Of a DNA stretch of 50,862 bases, positions 8,878 to 17,447 are shown one piece after another. Origin of the DNA: Clostridia bacterium (GTDB lineage: Bacteria > Bacillota > Clostridia > UMGS1883 > UMGS1540); assembly GCA_029006755.1 (NCBI GenBank), contig JAQXGO010000091.1:1-50862 (forward strand), in the 5' to 3' direction. Below the pieces are notes generated by a model. That model saw nothing but the letters and a program-made list of their open reading frames with translations, was not told the DNA's origin and made no database searches. The translations under genes and the position numbers were made by a program. Every line of letters starts with the position of its first letter. Position 1 is the first letter of the stretch.

Positions 8878-9570
8878 TTACTGCTCACGCGGATTGATGA
8901 CTTTTGCTGCATCGTCAAATCTGCCATACTGACCGGAAGCCTTTTCCAAAGCTTCGTTGGCATCCATGCCCTTTGCAACCATTTCCATCATCTTACCAAG
9001 ATGTACGAACTTGTAGCCAATAATGTGATCCTCATCATCCAATGCAATCTTCGTAATATACCCTTCTGCCAGTTCCAGATAACGTGGGCCCTTTGCCTTT
9101 GTAGCAAAAACGGTACCCACCTGGCTGCGAAGGCCCTTGCCTAAATCCTCTAAACCAGCGCCGATCGGCAAGCCGCCTTCGGAGAAGGCTGTCTGCGTTC
9201 TGCCGTATACAATCTGTAAGAACAATTCACGCATTGCTGTATTAATCGCATCACAAACCAAATCGCTGTTTAAAGCTTCCAGGAGTGTTTTCCCTGTTAA
9301 AATCTCTGCTGCCATCGCTGCAGAATGCGTCATACCGGAGCAGCCGCAAGTTTCCACCAAAGCTTCCTCGATAATGCCTTCCTTAACATTCAACGTCAGC
9401 TTACATGTGCCCTGCTGCGGTGCACACCATCCGATACCATGTGTCAGGCCGGAAATGTCACTAATTTGTTTTGCTTTGACCCACTTGCCTTCTTCGGGAA
9501 TGGGAGCAGGCTCATGGCAAACACCTTTTGCCACGCACTGCATTTCTTGCACCTCGTGGGAAAATTTCAT
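8878..9570 (-). CDS. NifU/IscU-like iron-sulfur cluster assembly scaffold protein
   Basis: 230 residues from MKFSHEVQ (GGAAGG lies 12-13 nt upstream; upstream in-frame ATGs have no proper ribosome site). Cysteines at about 12, 18, 49, 56, 75 and 77, including a CGCSGMTHSAAMA segment typical of IscU-type scaffolds, would hold an assembling Fe-S cluster. The protein is longer than housekeeping IscU, which fits the variant paired with GGGtGRT proteins. The two genes form a two-gene operon and probably act together in an anaerobic Fe-S maturation path that is not yet defined. Confidence 0.8.
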   Translation of the reverse strand: MKFSHEVQEMQCVAKGVCHEPAPIPEEGKWVKAKQISDISGLTHGIGWCAPQQGTCKLTLNVKEGIIEEALVETCGCSGMTHSAAMAAEILTGKTLLEALNSDLVCDAINTAMRELFLQIVYGRTQTAFSEGGLPIGAGLEDLGKGLRSQVGTVFATKAKGPRYLELAEGYITKIALDDEDHIIGYKFVHLGKMMEMVAKGMDANEALEKASGQYGRFDDAAKVINPREQ

Positions 9571-9604
9571 ACTCGTAACCATCCTTCCAAATGAATTTGG
9601 GTAC

Positions 9605-9633
9605 ATTTTATCATTTCCCCGCCAATAAATCAA
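9605..9633 (-). promoter_or_regulatory. Promoter of the NifU-like / GGGtGRT operon
   Basis: On the minus strand, TTGATT (9633-9628) and TAAAAT (9610-9605) have 17-nt spacing, about 35 nt upstream of the chosen start. Confidence 0.6.
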
Positions 9634-9640
9634 GTGTTTT

Positions 9641-10279
9641 TTACAAAATCTGCGTAATAATTCCTTTTTTCACGGTCACAGTTTTGCCGTCCGATGATCG
9701 AAAACTCCCGGAGGCACCGCTGGCAACGGATACCGTGCCGTCGGACGCGCCAAGGGAGATATAATGACTTTGAATTTCAAGTCCGCCTGTATCCAAAAGA
9801 CGCATCACCGCCGTACGCGTGCCGCCATAGTAAAACCCTATCGTATCCTCTGTGCCATCGTTTTCGAGTGCAATATAGTCCCGAAACTGATTCGGTGCAA
9901 TACGCATATTGGTGCCTTCAATGTTTGCACCGCAAATATCTCCTGCAAAAACGGCATTTCCTTCTTCATTCAGATAAATTGCCTCCCGGCCATTGATATC
10001 ATAAAGTCGGAAGCTAAAAACACCGTCCTCCCCTTTTCCCAAAACCGCACGCAATCGGCCTTCCTCATCGCGCATGAGAATTTGTCCGCCATCTAATTTT
10101 GTTGCACCATCCTCGCTTTCCACGGCGGTCTGGTTGGTATTGATGGACTGCACGTTCTGACTATCCAAATGCTCCAGAATCCAAGAAAGATTCTTTTGCA
10201 TCTTGATCATTGCCGCCTCCAGTGCTTCCATATTGCCCGAAAACCCTTGTAAATCCTTTTCAATGACTACCTCTGCCAT
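9641..10279 (-). CDS. Phage tail/fibre-like protein
   Basis: 212 residues. An N-terminal helical, probably coiled-coil stretch (about 15-45) is followed by a beta-rich region of short repeated GxAxxxGxI-type strands. The C-terminus is GKTVTVKKGIITQIL, a tail that I associate with tail-fibre or tail-tip proteins of Firmicutes phages. It lies 12 nt after the terminase large-subunit gene with a strong AAAGGAG site, so it is part of the same transcript. No other tail or head genes are next to it. The exact structural role is unknown. Confidence 0.55.
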   Translation of the reverse strand: MAEVVIEKDLQGFSGNMEALEAAMIKMQKNLSWILEHLDSQNVQSINTNQTAVESEDGATKLDGGQILMRDEEGRLRAVLGKGEDGVFSFRLYDINGREAIYLNEEGNAVFAGDICGANIEGTNMRIAPNQFRDYIALENDGTEDTIGFYYGGTRTAVMRLLDTGGLEIQSHYISLGASDGTVSVASGASGSFRSSDGKTVTVKKGIITQIL

Positions 10280-10291
10280 ATATTCTCCTTT

Positions 10292-11617
10292 CTACTCTCT
10301 TCTTCTAATACTGTCTTTTTTTGCATCCGCTATGTCTGCAAGCTCTCCGGGGGTGAATTTCCCGCCAAGCTTTTTTTGTTCCACCACAAGCGGTGGCCGG
10401 GACATGACGCCGTACCGGATAGATTCCGGCGCATGCGTAATTTCGTGTGGACTGTCCTGCGCATCCTCCGGGCATCTTTTGTCATACAAAAGAGCCGGCA
10501 GGGTTCTGATAATATGCAGGCAATGTGAGAAAAAGCAAATTTTACCCTGCCGCAGATATTCTCGCAGCACGCGCCAACCGGCAACACGTCGGTTATCCGC
10601 GCGCACTAAACCGACAAGCCCTGCCGCTGCCATAATCTCTATACCGCTTTTGCCGGTATCCTGCCGTCGGTTCCATAAATCCGGTGATGCAACCGTATAG
10701 GCGATTGTTTCCTCCGGCGGTGACAGGCGTACAATTTCCTTGGCCGCCTCCGATAAAGTGAGGCCGCTTTGATAGAATTCCCGATAAACCGTAAGATTTC
10801 CCTCGCCATCGACCGCCCACCAGTGGCAGGCCGTCATATCCAGTCCGTAATCCATGCTGCGAAATCGCTTGTGATACGCCGGAATCTCAGAAGGGGCAAC
10901 CACATGCCGGCCGCGGTCAAACTCTCCGAAAAACTGTCCCTCAAAAATATCCCATTCGCCATATAGGAGCGCCTTTTTTTCGTTCTCCGGCAAGGCGCGC
11001 AGTCTTTTGATGTAATCCTTATCCTTTTCCATTAAAAATTTGTTATCTTGTATTTTGGCCGGAATAAATACCCTTGTTGTATCCTCCCCAAAGACTTCTC
11101 CGGGCGGTGCAGGGTCAATAAAGCGGCTTTTTACCCACGTATGTCCGCGGCTACCCGGGTTGGTTGTGCTTTTCATCTGTTTCGGGAACGTGTTCGCACC
11201 GCGCAGACGGCTCAGCATATAAATATACTGGTAAGCTGTAAAATGTGTCAGCTCGTCAAAACGAATCACATCATATTCTGCCGATTGGTAGATGGTGACG
11301 TCCGCATCGCTTGCCAGATAACCAAACTCCAACACAGAGCCGTTTTTCAGCTTAATGATATGCTTTGTACTGCTATACACATAAAACGCCTTTGGTAAAA
11401 TTGTCAGTGCAGTTAAAATGAGCGAACGTTCCAGTGCCGGGAAGGAACTTCGCAAAAGCAGTTGGCGAGAGCCTTTGTAGCGCAGTCCAAACAAAAAGGC
11501 ATCCACCACCTGCCCGTAGGACTTTCCGCCGCCTGCCGCACCACCGTATAACACCTCATCTGCAGATGCCTGCATAAACTCTGCCTGCTTTTTGGTCACC
11601 GATAGTGTCATCTGCAT
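10292..11617 (-). CDS. Phage terminase large subunit (TerL)
   Basis: 441 residues, full length for TerL. The ATPase domain carries Walker A (GGAAGGGKSYG, about 25-35) and Walker B (YDVIRFDELTHF, acidic pair DE), plus the coupling-motif region STTNPG. The nuclease half starts with the RNase-H-like aspartate in SMDYGLD, a second in ASPDLWN, and the closing HAPESIRYG, where the usual aspartate is a glutamate. It would drive DNA packaging in a phage. Here no portal, protease or capsid genes follow, so it is a remnant or has been co-opted. It starts at a TAATG overlap with the upstream small gene. No internal stop or frameshift is visible. Confidence 0.85.
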   Translation of the reverse strand: MQMTLSVTKKQAEFMQASADEVLYGGAAGGGKSYGQVVDAFLFGLRYKGSRQLLLRSSFPALERSLILTALTILPKAFYVYSSTKHIIKLKNGSVLEFGYLASDADVTIYQSAEYDVIRFDELTHFTAYQYIYMLSRLRGANTFPKQMKSTTNPGSRGHTWVKSRFIDPAPPGEVFGEDTTRVFIPAKIQDNKFLMEKDKDYIKRLRALPENEKKALLYGEWDIFEGQFFGEFDRGRHVVAPSEIPAYHKRFRSMDYGLDMTACHWWAVDGEGNLTVYREFYQSGLTLSEAAKEIVRLSPPEETIAYTVASPDLWNRRQDTGKSGIEIMAAAGLVGLVRADNRRVAGWRVLREYLRQGKICFFSHCLHIIRTLPALLYDKRCPEDAQDSPHEITHAPESIRYGVMSRPPLVVEQKKLGGKFTPGELADIADAKKDSIRRRE

Positions 11618-11796
11618 TATTCCACCACCTTCACTTCTACCGACAAAGTGTTGGCCGTCGCCTCATTTTCCCCGGCCATTTTCAGAAGATACTCTGAAAC
11701 TTTTAGTCTGTCCTTGACATCAGCTTCTTCATTTCTAAGCACTGTTGTCAAAAACCTTTGTACCTCTTTTTTGTCGGCAATCTTCTTTTTGGGCAA
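11617..11796 (-). CDS. Short terminase small-subunit-like protein, TTG start
   Basis: 59 residues from TTG 11796. It has a strong ribosome site, AAAGGAGGG, 7 nt upstream, and ends in TAATG overlapping the terL start. The middle reads LRNEEADVKDRLKVSEYL, like the C-terminal segment of Firmicutes TerS proteins; the DNA-binding N-terminal HTH of a normal TerS (usually 130 residues or more) is missing. It is therefore either a truncated small subunit or a stand-alone oligomerisation piece. It has no ATG and is easily missed. Confidence 0.6.
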   Translation of the reverse strand: MPKKKIADKKEVQRFLTTVLRNEEADVKDRLKVSEYLLKMAGENEATANTLSVEVKVVE

Positions 11797-11838
11797 AAAA
11801 AATCCCTCCTTTCCGGTATCATCTTACCACAAAGGAGG
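11797..11838 (-). terminator. Hairpin plus T-tract overlapping the terS ribosome site
   Basis: In the minus-strand transcript CCTCCTTT pairs with AAAGGAGG (11838-11831 with 11812-11805). An inner GGTA/TACC lies within the loop, and the stem is followed by GATTTTTTTT. It starts 20 nt after the DUF4364 stop, so it looks like the terminator of the dnaD operon. The 3' arm is also the Shine-Dalgarno sequence of the TTG-started gene, so folding would both stop transcription and hide that ribosome site. Confidence 0.65.
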
Positions 11839-11858
11839 ATACTGATCCAGCGCATCAT

Positions 11859-12422
11859 TTAGGCATGATTTTGCGTGGCGTCATTATTTTTTTCTGTTTC
11901 GCCGTCAATTAAAATCTGTAACAGTGCGGCATATACCTTCTGCGGCGCCTCACAAAACCGCTTGCAGGCCTCCCGCGCGGTTTCCTTCGAGCCGGTAAAC
12001 ATGCGAAGTTCCAAAAGCGGAAACCCGCCATCCTTAACCGCACAGTCAATGGCATATTCAAGTTCATTGATCGGCTTATAATCGGCCGTTACATCCATGG
12101 CATCTTGTAGCTTCTTTTTATATGCACGGATGGTTAAAAGAATCTTTTCGCGCACAGTGCGCGGAATTTGGTTGATAAAATGCCGGTACGCATCCTCCCC
12201 GATTTCGGAAAGAAAATAGTACCGCACCTCGTCCCTGCGCTCAATCTCTACCAAACGGCAATCTACCAGCTCATTCAAATATTGCTGCATGGAAAAATAA
12301 TCTACAAATGCATGGGACATAAACACATCCGTTATTTGCCCATTATGAATTGGCTCGTCATAATTTTTAATAATATAGAGAATAATCAGCTTGATTTCGG
12401 TCGGCTCTCTGAATTCATACAT
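11859..12422 (-). CDS. DUF4364 family protein
   Basis: 187 residues. The N-terminal half (about 5-75) has the winged-helix look of the family: EPTEIKLIILYIIKNYDEPI, then LNELVDCRLVEIERRDEVRYYFLSE. The C-terminal part is helical and then beta. Function is unknown, probably a DNA-binding regulator. Its start shares one base with the stop of the helicase-loader gene (TAATG), giving tight coupling in a dnaD - loader - DUF4364 operon that is common in Clostridia. Confidence 0.8.
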   Translation of the reverse strand: MYEFREPTEIKLIILYIIKNYDEPIHNGQITDVFMSHAFVDYFSMQQYLNELVDCRLVEIERRDEVRYYFLSEIGEDAYRHFINQIPRTVREKILLTIRAYKKKLQDAMDVTADYKPINELEYAIDCAVKDGGFPLLELRMFTGSKETAREACKRFCEAPQKVYAALLQILIDGETEKNNDATQNHA

Positions 12423-13396
12423 TATCCCAGACTCCTTATATCCGTTCCATAGAAATACAGCGGCGTATAATGCCCCAATATGCGGGAAAGTATGCGGTCG
12501 GAATACTGCCGGCTAATATCCGGCAAATGCATATTTGTGCTGATGATTGTGCATTTTTCCGCCAAAATACGGCCGTTGATCACATAAAATAAATCGGCCT
12601 CTGTCATCGAGTTAATAAACTCCGTGCCCAAATCGTCGATAATCAAAAGATCTGCTTGCATAAGCTGATGTTTCAAAAGATGATCGGCCGCTTCATCATT
12701 GCGACCAAAGCGCACAGACGCCAAAGTGTCAAAAACCTGCCCTGCGCTTTGGTAGAGCACAGAAAAGCCTTTTTCTAACAGCGTATTGGCAATTGCCGAG
12801 GATAAAAACGTCTTACCCAGTCCCGGATTTCCGTACAAAATCAGGCTGTCATGGTGCTTGCCGAATTGTTCTGCATAATTTTTACATACCGAAAAAATTG
12901 TTTTCATATTCTCCCGCGGTGAAATGGCCTTTCCGGGTACCGGCTCTGTATCATAAACGCGTAAATCAAATTTTTGAAAAGTCTGTGCCCGCAAAAGCTG
13001 CCCCATATTGGATTCCTGATACAATGCTTCCGTCAAGAGAGAAAGATAACAGCTACAGAGCTTATCCCCTACCTTGCCTGTATCCTTGCAATGGACACAC
13101 GTATACGGCGGTTCCAAATAGTCTGCCGGATAGCCGGCACGCACAAGAAGCGCACGCTTTTCTGAAACGCCGGCCTCTGTCCGCGCAGCATATTGCGCCA
13201 CAACGCTTTCCGGTGACTCCCCTGCCCAAACAGCGGACATCATTGCAAGACCGCCTGCCCAAATTGCATCGTCAATCTCCTTTATCCGCGGCAATTTTGC
13301 ATAGATTTCAGCCCGGCGTGCAACCACCTTTGCTTCTCTCTCTTTTTTTCTTGCATTAAAGCTGCGGTTTACCTCCGCAATGCGCTTATCATCCAT
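12422..13396 (-). CDS. DnaC/DnaI-like ATP-binding helicase loader
   Basis: 324 residues. The N-terminal helical region is followed by a zinc-binding knuckle (CVHCKDTGKV ... CSCY, about 108-126). The AAA+ domain has Walker A GNPGLGKT, Walker B LLIIDDLG, and sensor I region CTIISTNMHLPD. This matches bacterial loaders of the replicative helicase. It overlaps the dnaD-like gene by 8 nt, so both are made together, as expected for proteins acting at replication initiation or restart. Confidence 0.85.
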   Translation of the reverse strand: MDDKRIAEVNRSFNARKKEREAKVVARRAEIYAKLPRIKEIDDAIWAGGLAMMSAVWAGESPESVVAQYAARTEAGVSEKRALLVRAGYPADYLEPPYTCVHCKDTGKVGDKLCSCYLSLLTEALYQESNMGQLLRAQTFQKFDLRVYDTEPVPGKAISPRENMKTIFSVCKNYAEQFGKHHDSLILYGNPGLGKTFLSSAIANTLLEKGFSVLYQSAGQVFDTLASVRFGRNDEAADHLLKHQLMQADLLIIDDLGTEFINSMTEADLFYVINGRILAEKCTIISTNMHLPDISRQYSDRILSRILGHYTPLYFYGTDIRSLG

Positions 13397-14384
13397 ATTC
13401 TTTTATCCTTTTTTCCAGCGCACGGCGTTCAATGGCATCAAAATCATAGACCGCCGTCTGCTGATAATTCAAAAACTTATTGGTTTTGGCTTTGCGCGGC
13501 GCCGGTATCGCCGTCGGTGCGGTATCCTTCGCCACATCCGCAACGGTTTTAATGTTCTGGGTATGCCAGGACTTTAAAATCGCATTTATGTAAGGGAAGG
13601 ATGCATGCCCTGTCGCCAAAACAGCCTTTTCGTATGCCATCTTGATCAGTTCCGGCATAAATCCCATTTCCTCTGTCCATTGTAAGATATGCGCATACTC
13701 CGACTCAGACAAATCCCGTCCCGTAATGCCCAACATGCGCTTATACTTCCGCGAAAGCTTTGCCTTCTTATCTGCATTTTTCAAATGGCTTTCAGCCTTT
13801 TCAATGGTATCCACGCCTTGTTCTGCCCACGCAATTGCAATTTTCTCCGCATAGCTCATATGGCATTTTTCAAGCGTCGCGCAGTGCTCTAAAAGCATCA
13901 TAATGACTTCTACCGGCAATTTTAGCCAGTCATAAAATCCATATAGTTTAGATATGTCATTACGGCTTAGCGTTCTCCCAAAGATATTCTGTGCATAGTC
14001 AAGCAGTACCGCCATTTGGCTATCCTCCGAAACGGCTGCTGCAAGTTCCTCTGCGTTATACTGCGGTTTTGTCACAGTTTTCTTTTTGGAAGGCATTTCC
14101 ATAGTCAGGTCTGCAAATTCAATGCTCCCCTCCTCATCAATGAAAACAATTCCCTTGCTTTGCCAGTACTTCCATGCCCGCACCACATCCGTTTCTAAAA
14201 TATCCAGTGCCTCTGCAATCTCTGCATTTCCCGGCTTAGCCCCCACGGCATAACATAGCCTAAGCCCGTAAAGATACACTTTAACGTAGGTACCGTTTGC
14301 CTCTTTCATATATTTATCTATAAAAACACCGGCCACAGGAATTGCGGAAAGACCTGCCGCCTCTGACAGCTTATAGCTTGCCAC
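13389..14384 (-). CDS. DnaD-domain replication initiation/restart protein
   Basis: 331 residues from a GTG start (14384), preceded by GAAGGAAGG. The N-terminal winged-helix part (about 1-100) is followed by a linker. Two DnaD-type helical domains follow, ending in YINAILKSWHTQNIKTV, the typical YxxxIxxxW signature of the DnaD C-terminal domain. It is probably needed with the loader gene downstream for helicase recruitment. The presence of DUF4364 argues that this is the chromosomal copy and not part of the phage remnant. A TATAAT-like -10 (14416-14411, minus) lies about 30 nt upstream. Confidence 0.8.
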   Translation of the reverse strand: MASYKLSEAAGLSAIPVAGVFIDKYMKEANGTYVKVYLYGLRLCYAVGAKPGNAEIAEALDILETDVVRAWKYWQSKGIVFIDEEGSIEFADLTMEMPSKKKTVTKPQYNAEELAAAVSEDSQMAVLLDYAQNIFGRTLSRNDISKLYGFYDWLKLPVEVIMMLLEHCATLEKCHMSYAEKIAIAWAEQGVDTIEKAESHLKNADKKAKLSRKYKRMLGITGRDLSESEYAHILQWTEEMGFMPELIKMAYEKAVLATGHASFPYINAILKSWHTQNIKTVADVAKDTAPTAIPAPRKAKTNKFLNYQQTAVYDFDAIERRALEKRIKEYG

Positions 14385-14522
14385 GCCTTCACCTTCCTTC
14401 TCAACTTCTAATTATAGCATAGAATGTCTGTTTTGACTACTTGTTTTTTTCTGATTTCCGTGAAAAACACGAAAACGCACCACCGGTTGTGCCACTGTTC
14501 GACAAAAAAACAAAATATGGTT

Positions 14523-16244
14523 CTATACGTACAGGCTGTATAGACCGGCATAAATGCCGTTCTTTTTCATCAACGCCTCATGTGTGCCGGTTTCCTCAAT
14601 CCCCTTTTCTGTCAATACTAAAATCGTATCAGCATTTTTTATCGTGGTCAGCCGATGTGCAATGGTAAAGGTCGTGCGGCCCTTTGCCAGACGATCCAAA
14701 GAAGCCTGTATAATTCTTTCGCCCTCATTATCCAGGGCAGAGGTAGCTTCATCCAAAATCAAAATGGGCGGATTCTTTAAAAACAGCCTTGCAATGGCAA
14801 GCCGCTGCTTTTGCCCGCCGGATAAGCGCACACCTCGCTCGCCGATATGGGTATCGTACCCGTCCGGCAGCTCCATAATAAAATCATGTGCATTGGCAAG
14901 CTTTGCGGCCTTCTCAACGTCCTCTGTACCGGCTGTCGGTTTTCCGTATAAAATATTTTCCCGCACCGTGCCGTTAAACATATAAACATCCTGCTGCACA
15001 ATGCCGATATTCTGCCGCAGCGAATGCAAAGTAACATCCCGAATATCCTTGCCATCAATTTGTATACTGCCTTCCTGTACTTCATAAAACCGCGGCAAAA
15101 GACTGCAAAGTGTTGTTTTTCCACCGCCGGAAGGGCCGACAATGGCAATGCTTTCTCCGGGTGCAACATGTAAGTTAATATGTGAAAGTACAATCTTATC
15201 TTTTTCACTATAACGGAAGCTGACATTATGAAACCGCACATCGCCCCGTACCCCTGCAAGCGGAATCGCATCCGGCTTGTCCTGCATTTCCACGTCTTCT
15301 TCCATAATTTCCCTGAAGCGTTCAATGCCAGTCACACCTTTCTGAAACTGCTCGGTAAACTCTACCAATTTCCGTACCGAAGCAATCAGGGTTTGGTTAT
15401 ATAAAAGATACGCCACAAAGTCACCCGGCGTGATCTTGCCATGCACCATAAAAGCCGCACCGAGAACAATAACGGCAATATACATGATGCCGTCAAAAAG
15501 CCGCACGCCGCCATGGAATAAAGCCATAAACTTATAGGCGGTACGTTTGGCGTGGAAGAAACGCATATTTCCCTTTTCAAACTTTGCGCGTTCCATGTCC
15601 TCATTTGCAAAGCTTTTTACAACGCGAATTCCAAGGAGGTTATCCTCAATTGCCGCGTTCAGTTCCCCAACCTCTTCCCGCTGTTTTTTAAAGGCCATCT
15701 TCATTTTTTTACGGAAAAGCACCCGCGAAACCAACATAAGCGGCATGATAAGAAACAGGATAGAGGTTAACAGTATATTCACCTTAGCCAGTATGCAAAA
15801 CGAGCCGATGATTTTAATGCCTGCAATAAAGAACTCCTCCGGGCAATGATGGGCAAACTCTGTAATGTCAAACAGGTCATTGGTTATGCGGGACATAATC
15901 TGCCCCACCTTTGCATTGTCATAGAAGCGGAAGGACAGCTTTTCTAAATGGCTGAATAAATCTCGGCGCATATCGGTTTCCAGCCTTGTTCCCATCACAT
16001 GCCCGACGTAGGACATATAATAGTTTGCAAACGTATCGCAAATTCTTAGCAGCATGTATATCCCGCCAAACCGCAGGACATGTACTATGGCAAGTTCTCC
16101 GCCTATGGCAGCATCCGTAATCCGTTGCACAATTGCCGGGAAAACAAGCTCACAAACGGTGCAAAAGGCGGCGCATAATAAATCCGCCGCCAAGATCCAC
16201 CAGTAGGGTTTATAATATTTTAAAAAGGACCGAATGTTTTTCAT
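14523..16244 (-). CDS. ABC transporter, fused permease and ATPase (exporter type)
   Basis: About 573 residues: an N-terminal six-helix transmembrane region (to about 310) and a C-terminal ATPase with Walker A VGPSGGGKTT, Q-loop IGIVQQDVYMF, signature LSGGQKQR, Walker B ILILDEATSAL and the H-loop in IAHRLTT. This is the half-transporter layout of MsbA/LmrA-type exporters, which work as dimers in the membrane. The substrate is unknown. The start ATG 16244 lies 1 nt after the stop of the oxidoreductase gene. An in-frame GTG at 16274 inside that gene is possible, but neither has a clear ribosome site, so translation is probably coupled. Confidence 0.85.
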   Translation of the reverse strand: MKNIRSFLKYYKPYWWILAADLLCAAFCTVCELVFPAIVQRITDAAIGGELAIVHVLRFGGIYMLLRICDTFANYYMSYVGHVMGTRLETDMRRDLFSHLEKLSFRFYDNAKVGQIMSRITNDLFDITEFAHHCPEEFFIAGIKIIGSFCILAKVNILLTSILFLIMPLMLVSRVLFRKKMKMAFKKQREEVGELNAAIEDNLLGIRVVKSFANEDMERAKFEKGNMRFFHAKRTAYKFMALFHGGVRLFDGIMYIAVIVLGAAFMVHGKITPGDFVAYLLYNQTLIASVRKLVEFTEQFQKGVTGIERFREIMEEDVEMQDKPDAIPLAGVRGDVRFHNVSFRYSEKDKIVLSHINLHVAPGESIAIVGPSGGGKTTLCSLLPRFYEVQEGSIQIDGKDIRDVTLHSLRQNIGIVQQDVYMFNGTVRENILYGKPTAGTEDVEKAAKLANAHDFIMELPDGYDTHIGERGVRLSGGQKQRLAIARLFLKNPPILILDEATSALDNEGERIIQASLDRLAKGRTTFTIAHRLTTIKNADTILVLTEKGIEETGTHEALMKKNGIYAGLYSLYV

Positions 16245-16245
16245 T

Positions 16246-17283
16246 TTATAAAGTGATAAAGCGCTTTTCCGCACTGGAACGATATGCTGCTTCTACGACT
16301 TTCTGCGTAAAGATAGCTTCTTCTGCCGGTACGGGTACCTGACCACCGGTCAGGATTGCTGCGCCAAACCTTTCAACCTCTTTTGTGTACATATTGCCGG
16401 TAGGTACAGTAATGTTGCTGGCTTTTATACCGCTACGGGTCTGTGCCGCATCATAATCCGTCATATTACTCTTAAACATGCGCACTGTACCGACTTCTTC
16501 CTGCGCCAGCGTGCCGTCGGCCACAATGCTGCCACCTGTACCGTATATTTCAATCTTGCCGGTGACCGCATCATCGGGAATGTTAAAGTTTGACTCCACG
16601 TATGCCATCGCACCGTTTTCCATGCGCATCATCAGTGCTGTGGAATCGTCCACATTGTAGTGGAAGGTTTGGGTATCTGCAAAGGCCGCCACCTCTACCG
16701 GACGAAGCCCGGTTACATATTGAATTAAGTCAATGCAATGTACGCCCAGGTCAACCAACGCACCGCCGCCGGAGAGTGCTTTGTTCTGCCGCCATACGCC
16801 CTCCATATCGGGGTACCAGCATGCAAACTGTGCACGAATGGATACAATATCGCCTATGGCCTTTTCTGCCAAAAGACGCTTGATTTCTTCATGATAGGCG
16901 TGGAAACGCATCATAAGCCCAATACTAAGGCGTACCCCCGCCGTATCACAAGATGCTTTAATCTCTTCTGCCTCTGCGCTGGTAATGCCCATAGGCTTCT
17001 CCAAAAGCACGTGCTTGCCTGCCCTTGCGGCTGCCATTGCCTGTTCTTTATGACAAAAAACCGGCGTTGCAATATACACGGCATCAATCTCTTCCACCTG
17101 CAGAAGCGATTCCAAATCAGAAAAGGCATATTTTGCGCCAAATTCTGTTTTGACCTCCTCTGCAAAGGCTGCATTTGTATCCATAACCGCAATCAGTTCT
17201 GCGTTTTCTGCATGACAAAGACCGGGTATTGTTCTGCGACGTGCAATGCCTCCGCATCCGATCACGCCCCAACGAATTTTCAT
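16246..17283 (-). CDS. Gfo/Idh/MocA family oxidoreductase
   Basis: 345 residues from MKIRWGVIG (AAGGA 9 nt upstream). The Rossmann motif GVIGCGGIARRR, the conserved LEKPMG and the substrate-domain DLGVHCIDLIQYVTG are all present, so this is a complete enzyme. The lysine of EKP and the His/Asp of the GVHCID segment are the usual catalytic residues. It acts on an unknown sugar or cyclitol. It is co-transcribed with the downstream ABC exporter (1-nt gap); the functional link is not clear. Confidence 0.9.
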   Translation of the reverse strand: MKIRWGVIGCGGIARRRTIPGLCHAENAELIAVMDTNAAFAEEVKTEFGAKYAFSDLESLLQVEEIDAVYIATPVFCHKEQAMAAARAGKHVLLEKPMGITSAEAEEIKASCDTAGVRLSIGLMMRFHAYHEEIKRLLAEKAIGDIVSIRAQFACWYPDMEGVWRQNKALSGGGALVDLGVHCIDLIQYVTGLRPVEVAAFADTQTFHYNVDDSTALMMRMENGAMAYVESNFNIPDDAVTGKIEIYGTGGSIVADGTLAQEEVGTVRMFKSNMTDYDAAQTRSGIKASNITVPTGNMYTKEVERFGAAILTGGQVPVPAEEAIFTQKVVEAAYRSSAEKRFITL

Positions 17284-17314
17284 ATTCATCCATCCTTCCA
17301 ATTCTCTTTTCTCT

Positions 17315-17343
17315 ATTCTAACATAGGAAGAAAAAAAAGTCAA
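17315..17343 (-). promoter_or_regulatory. Promoter of the oxidoreductase-ABC operon
   Basis: Minus strand TTGACT (17343-17338) and TAGAAT (17320-17315), 17-nt spacer, about 30 nt ahead of the start codon. Confidence 0.65.
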
Positions 17344-17394
17344 TACACATGCGGAATTGTTTTATCTTATACTTATTGGTTTTGCTTGAAATAA

Positions 17395-17434
17395 AAGGAG
17401 CCGTAGCAAAATGATTTTTTTGCTACGGCTCCTT
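17395..17434 (-). terminator. Strong hairpin terminator after hppA
   Basis: AAGGAGCCGTAGCAAA pairs with TTTGCTACGGCTCCTT, an almost perfect 16-bp stem with an AT-rich loop. On the minus strand it is followed by TTTTAT. It belongs to a group of look-alike hairpins (see 28838, 39823 and 46090). Confidence 0.85.
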
Positions 17435-17447
17435 CAAAATGTACTGC

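Noticed and set aside
10203-10700. 165-codon open frame on the plus strand
   Set aside because: Antisense to the terminase gene, no ribosome site, composition of a shadow frame.
9641-14384. Whole region as an intact prophage including dnaD and the dnaC-type loader
   Set aside because: The replication genes are joined to DUF4364 as in the chromosome of Clostridia, and head, portal, integrase and lysis genes are missing. Only 9641-11796 is phage-like.
16245-16274. GTG start at 16274 for the ABC transporter
   Set aside because: It lies inside the previous gene without a ribosome site. ATG 16244, next to that gene's stop, is simpler, though not proven.
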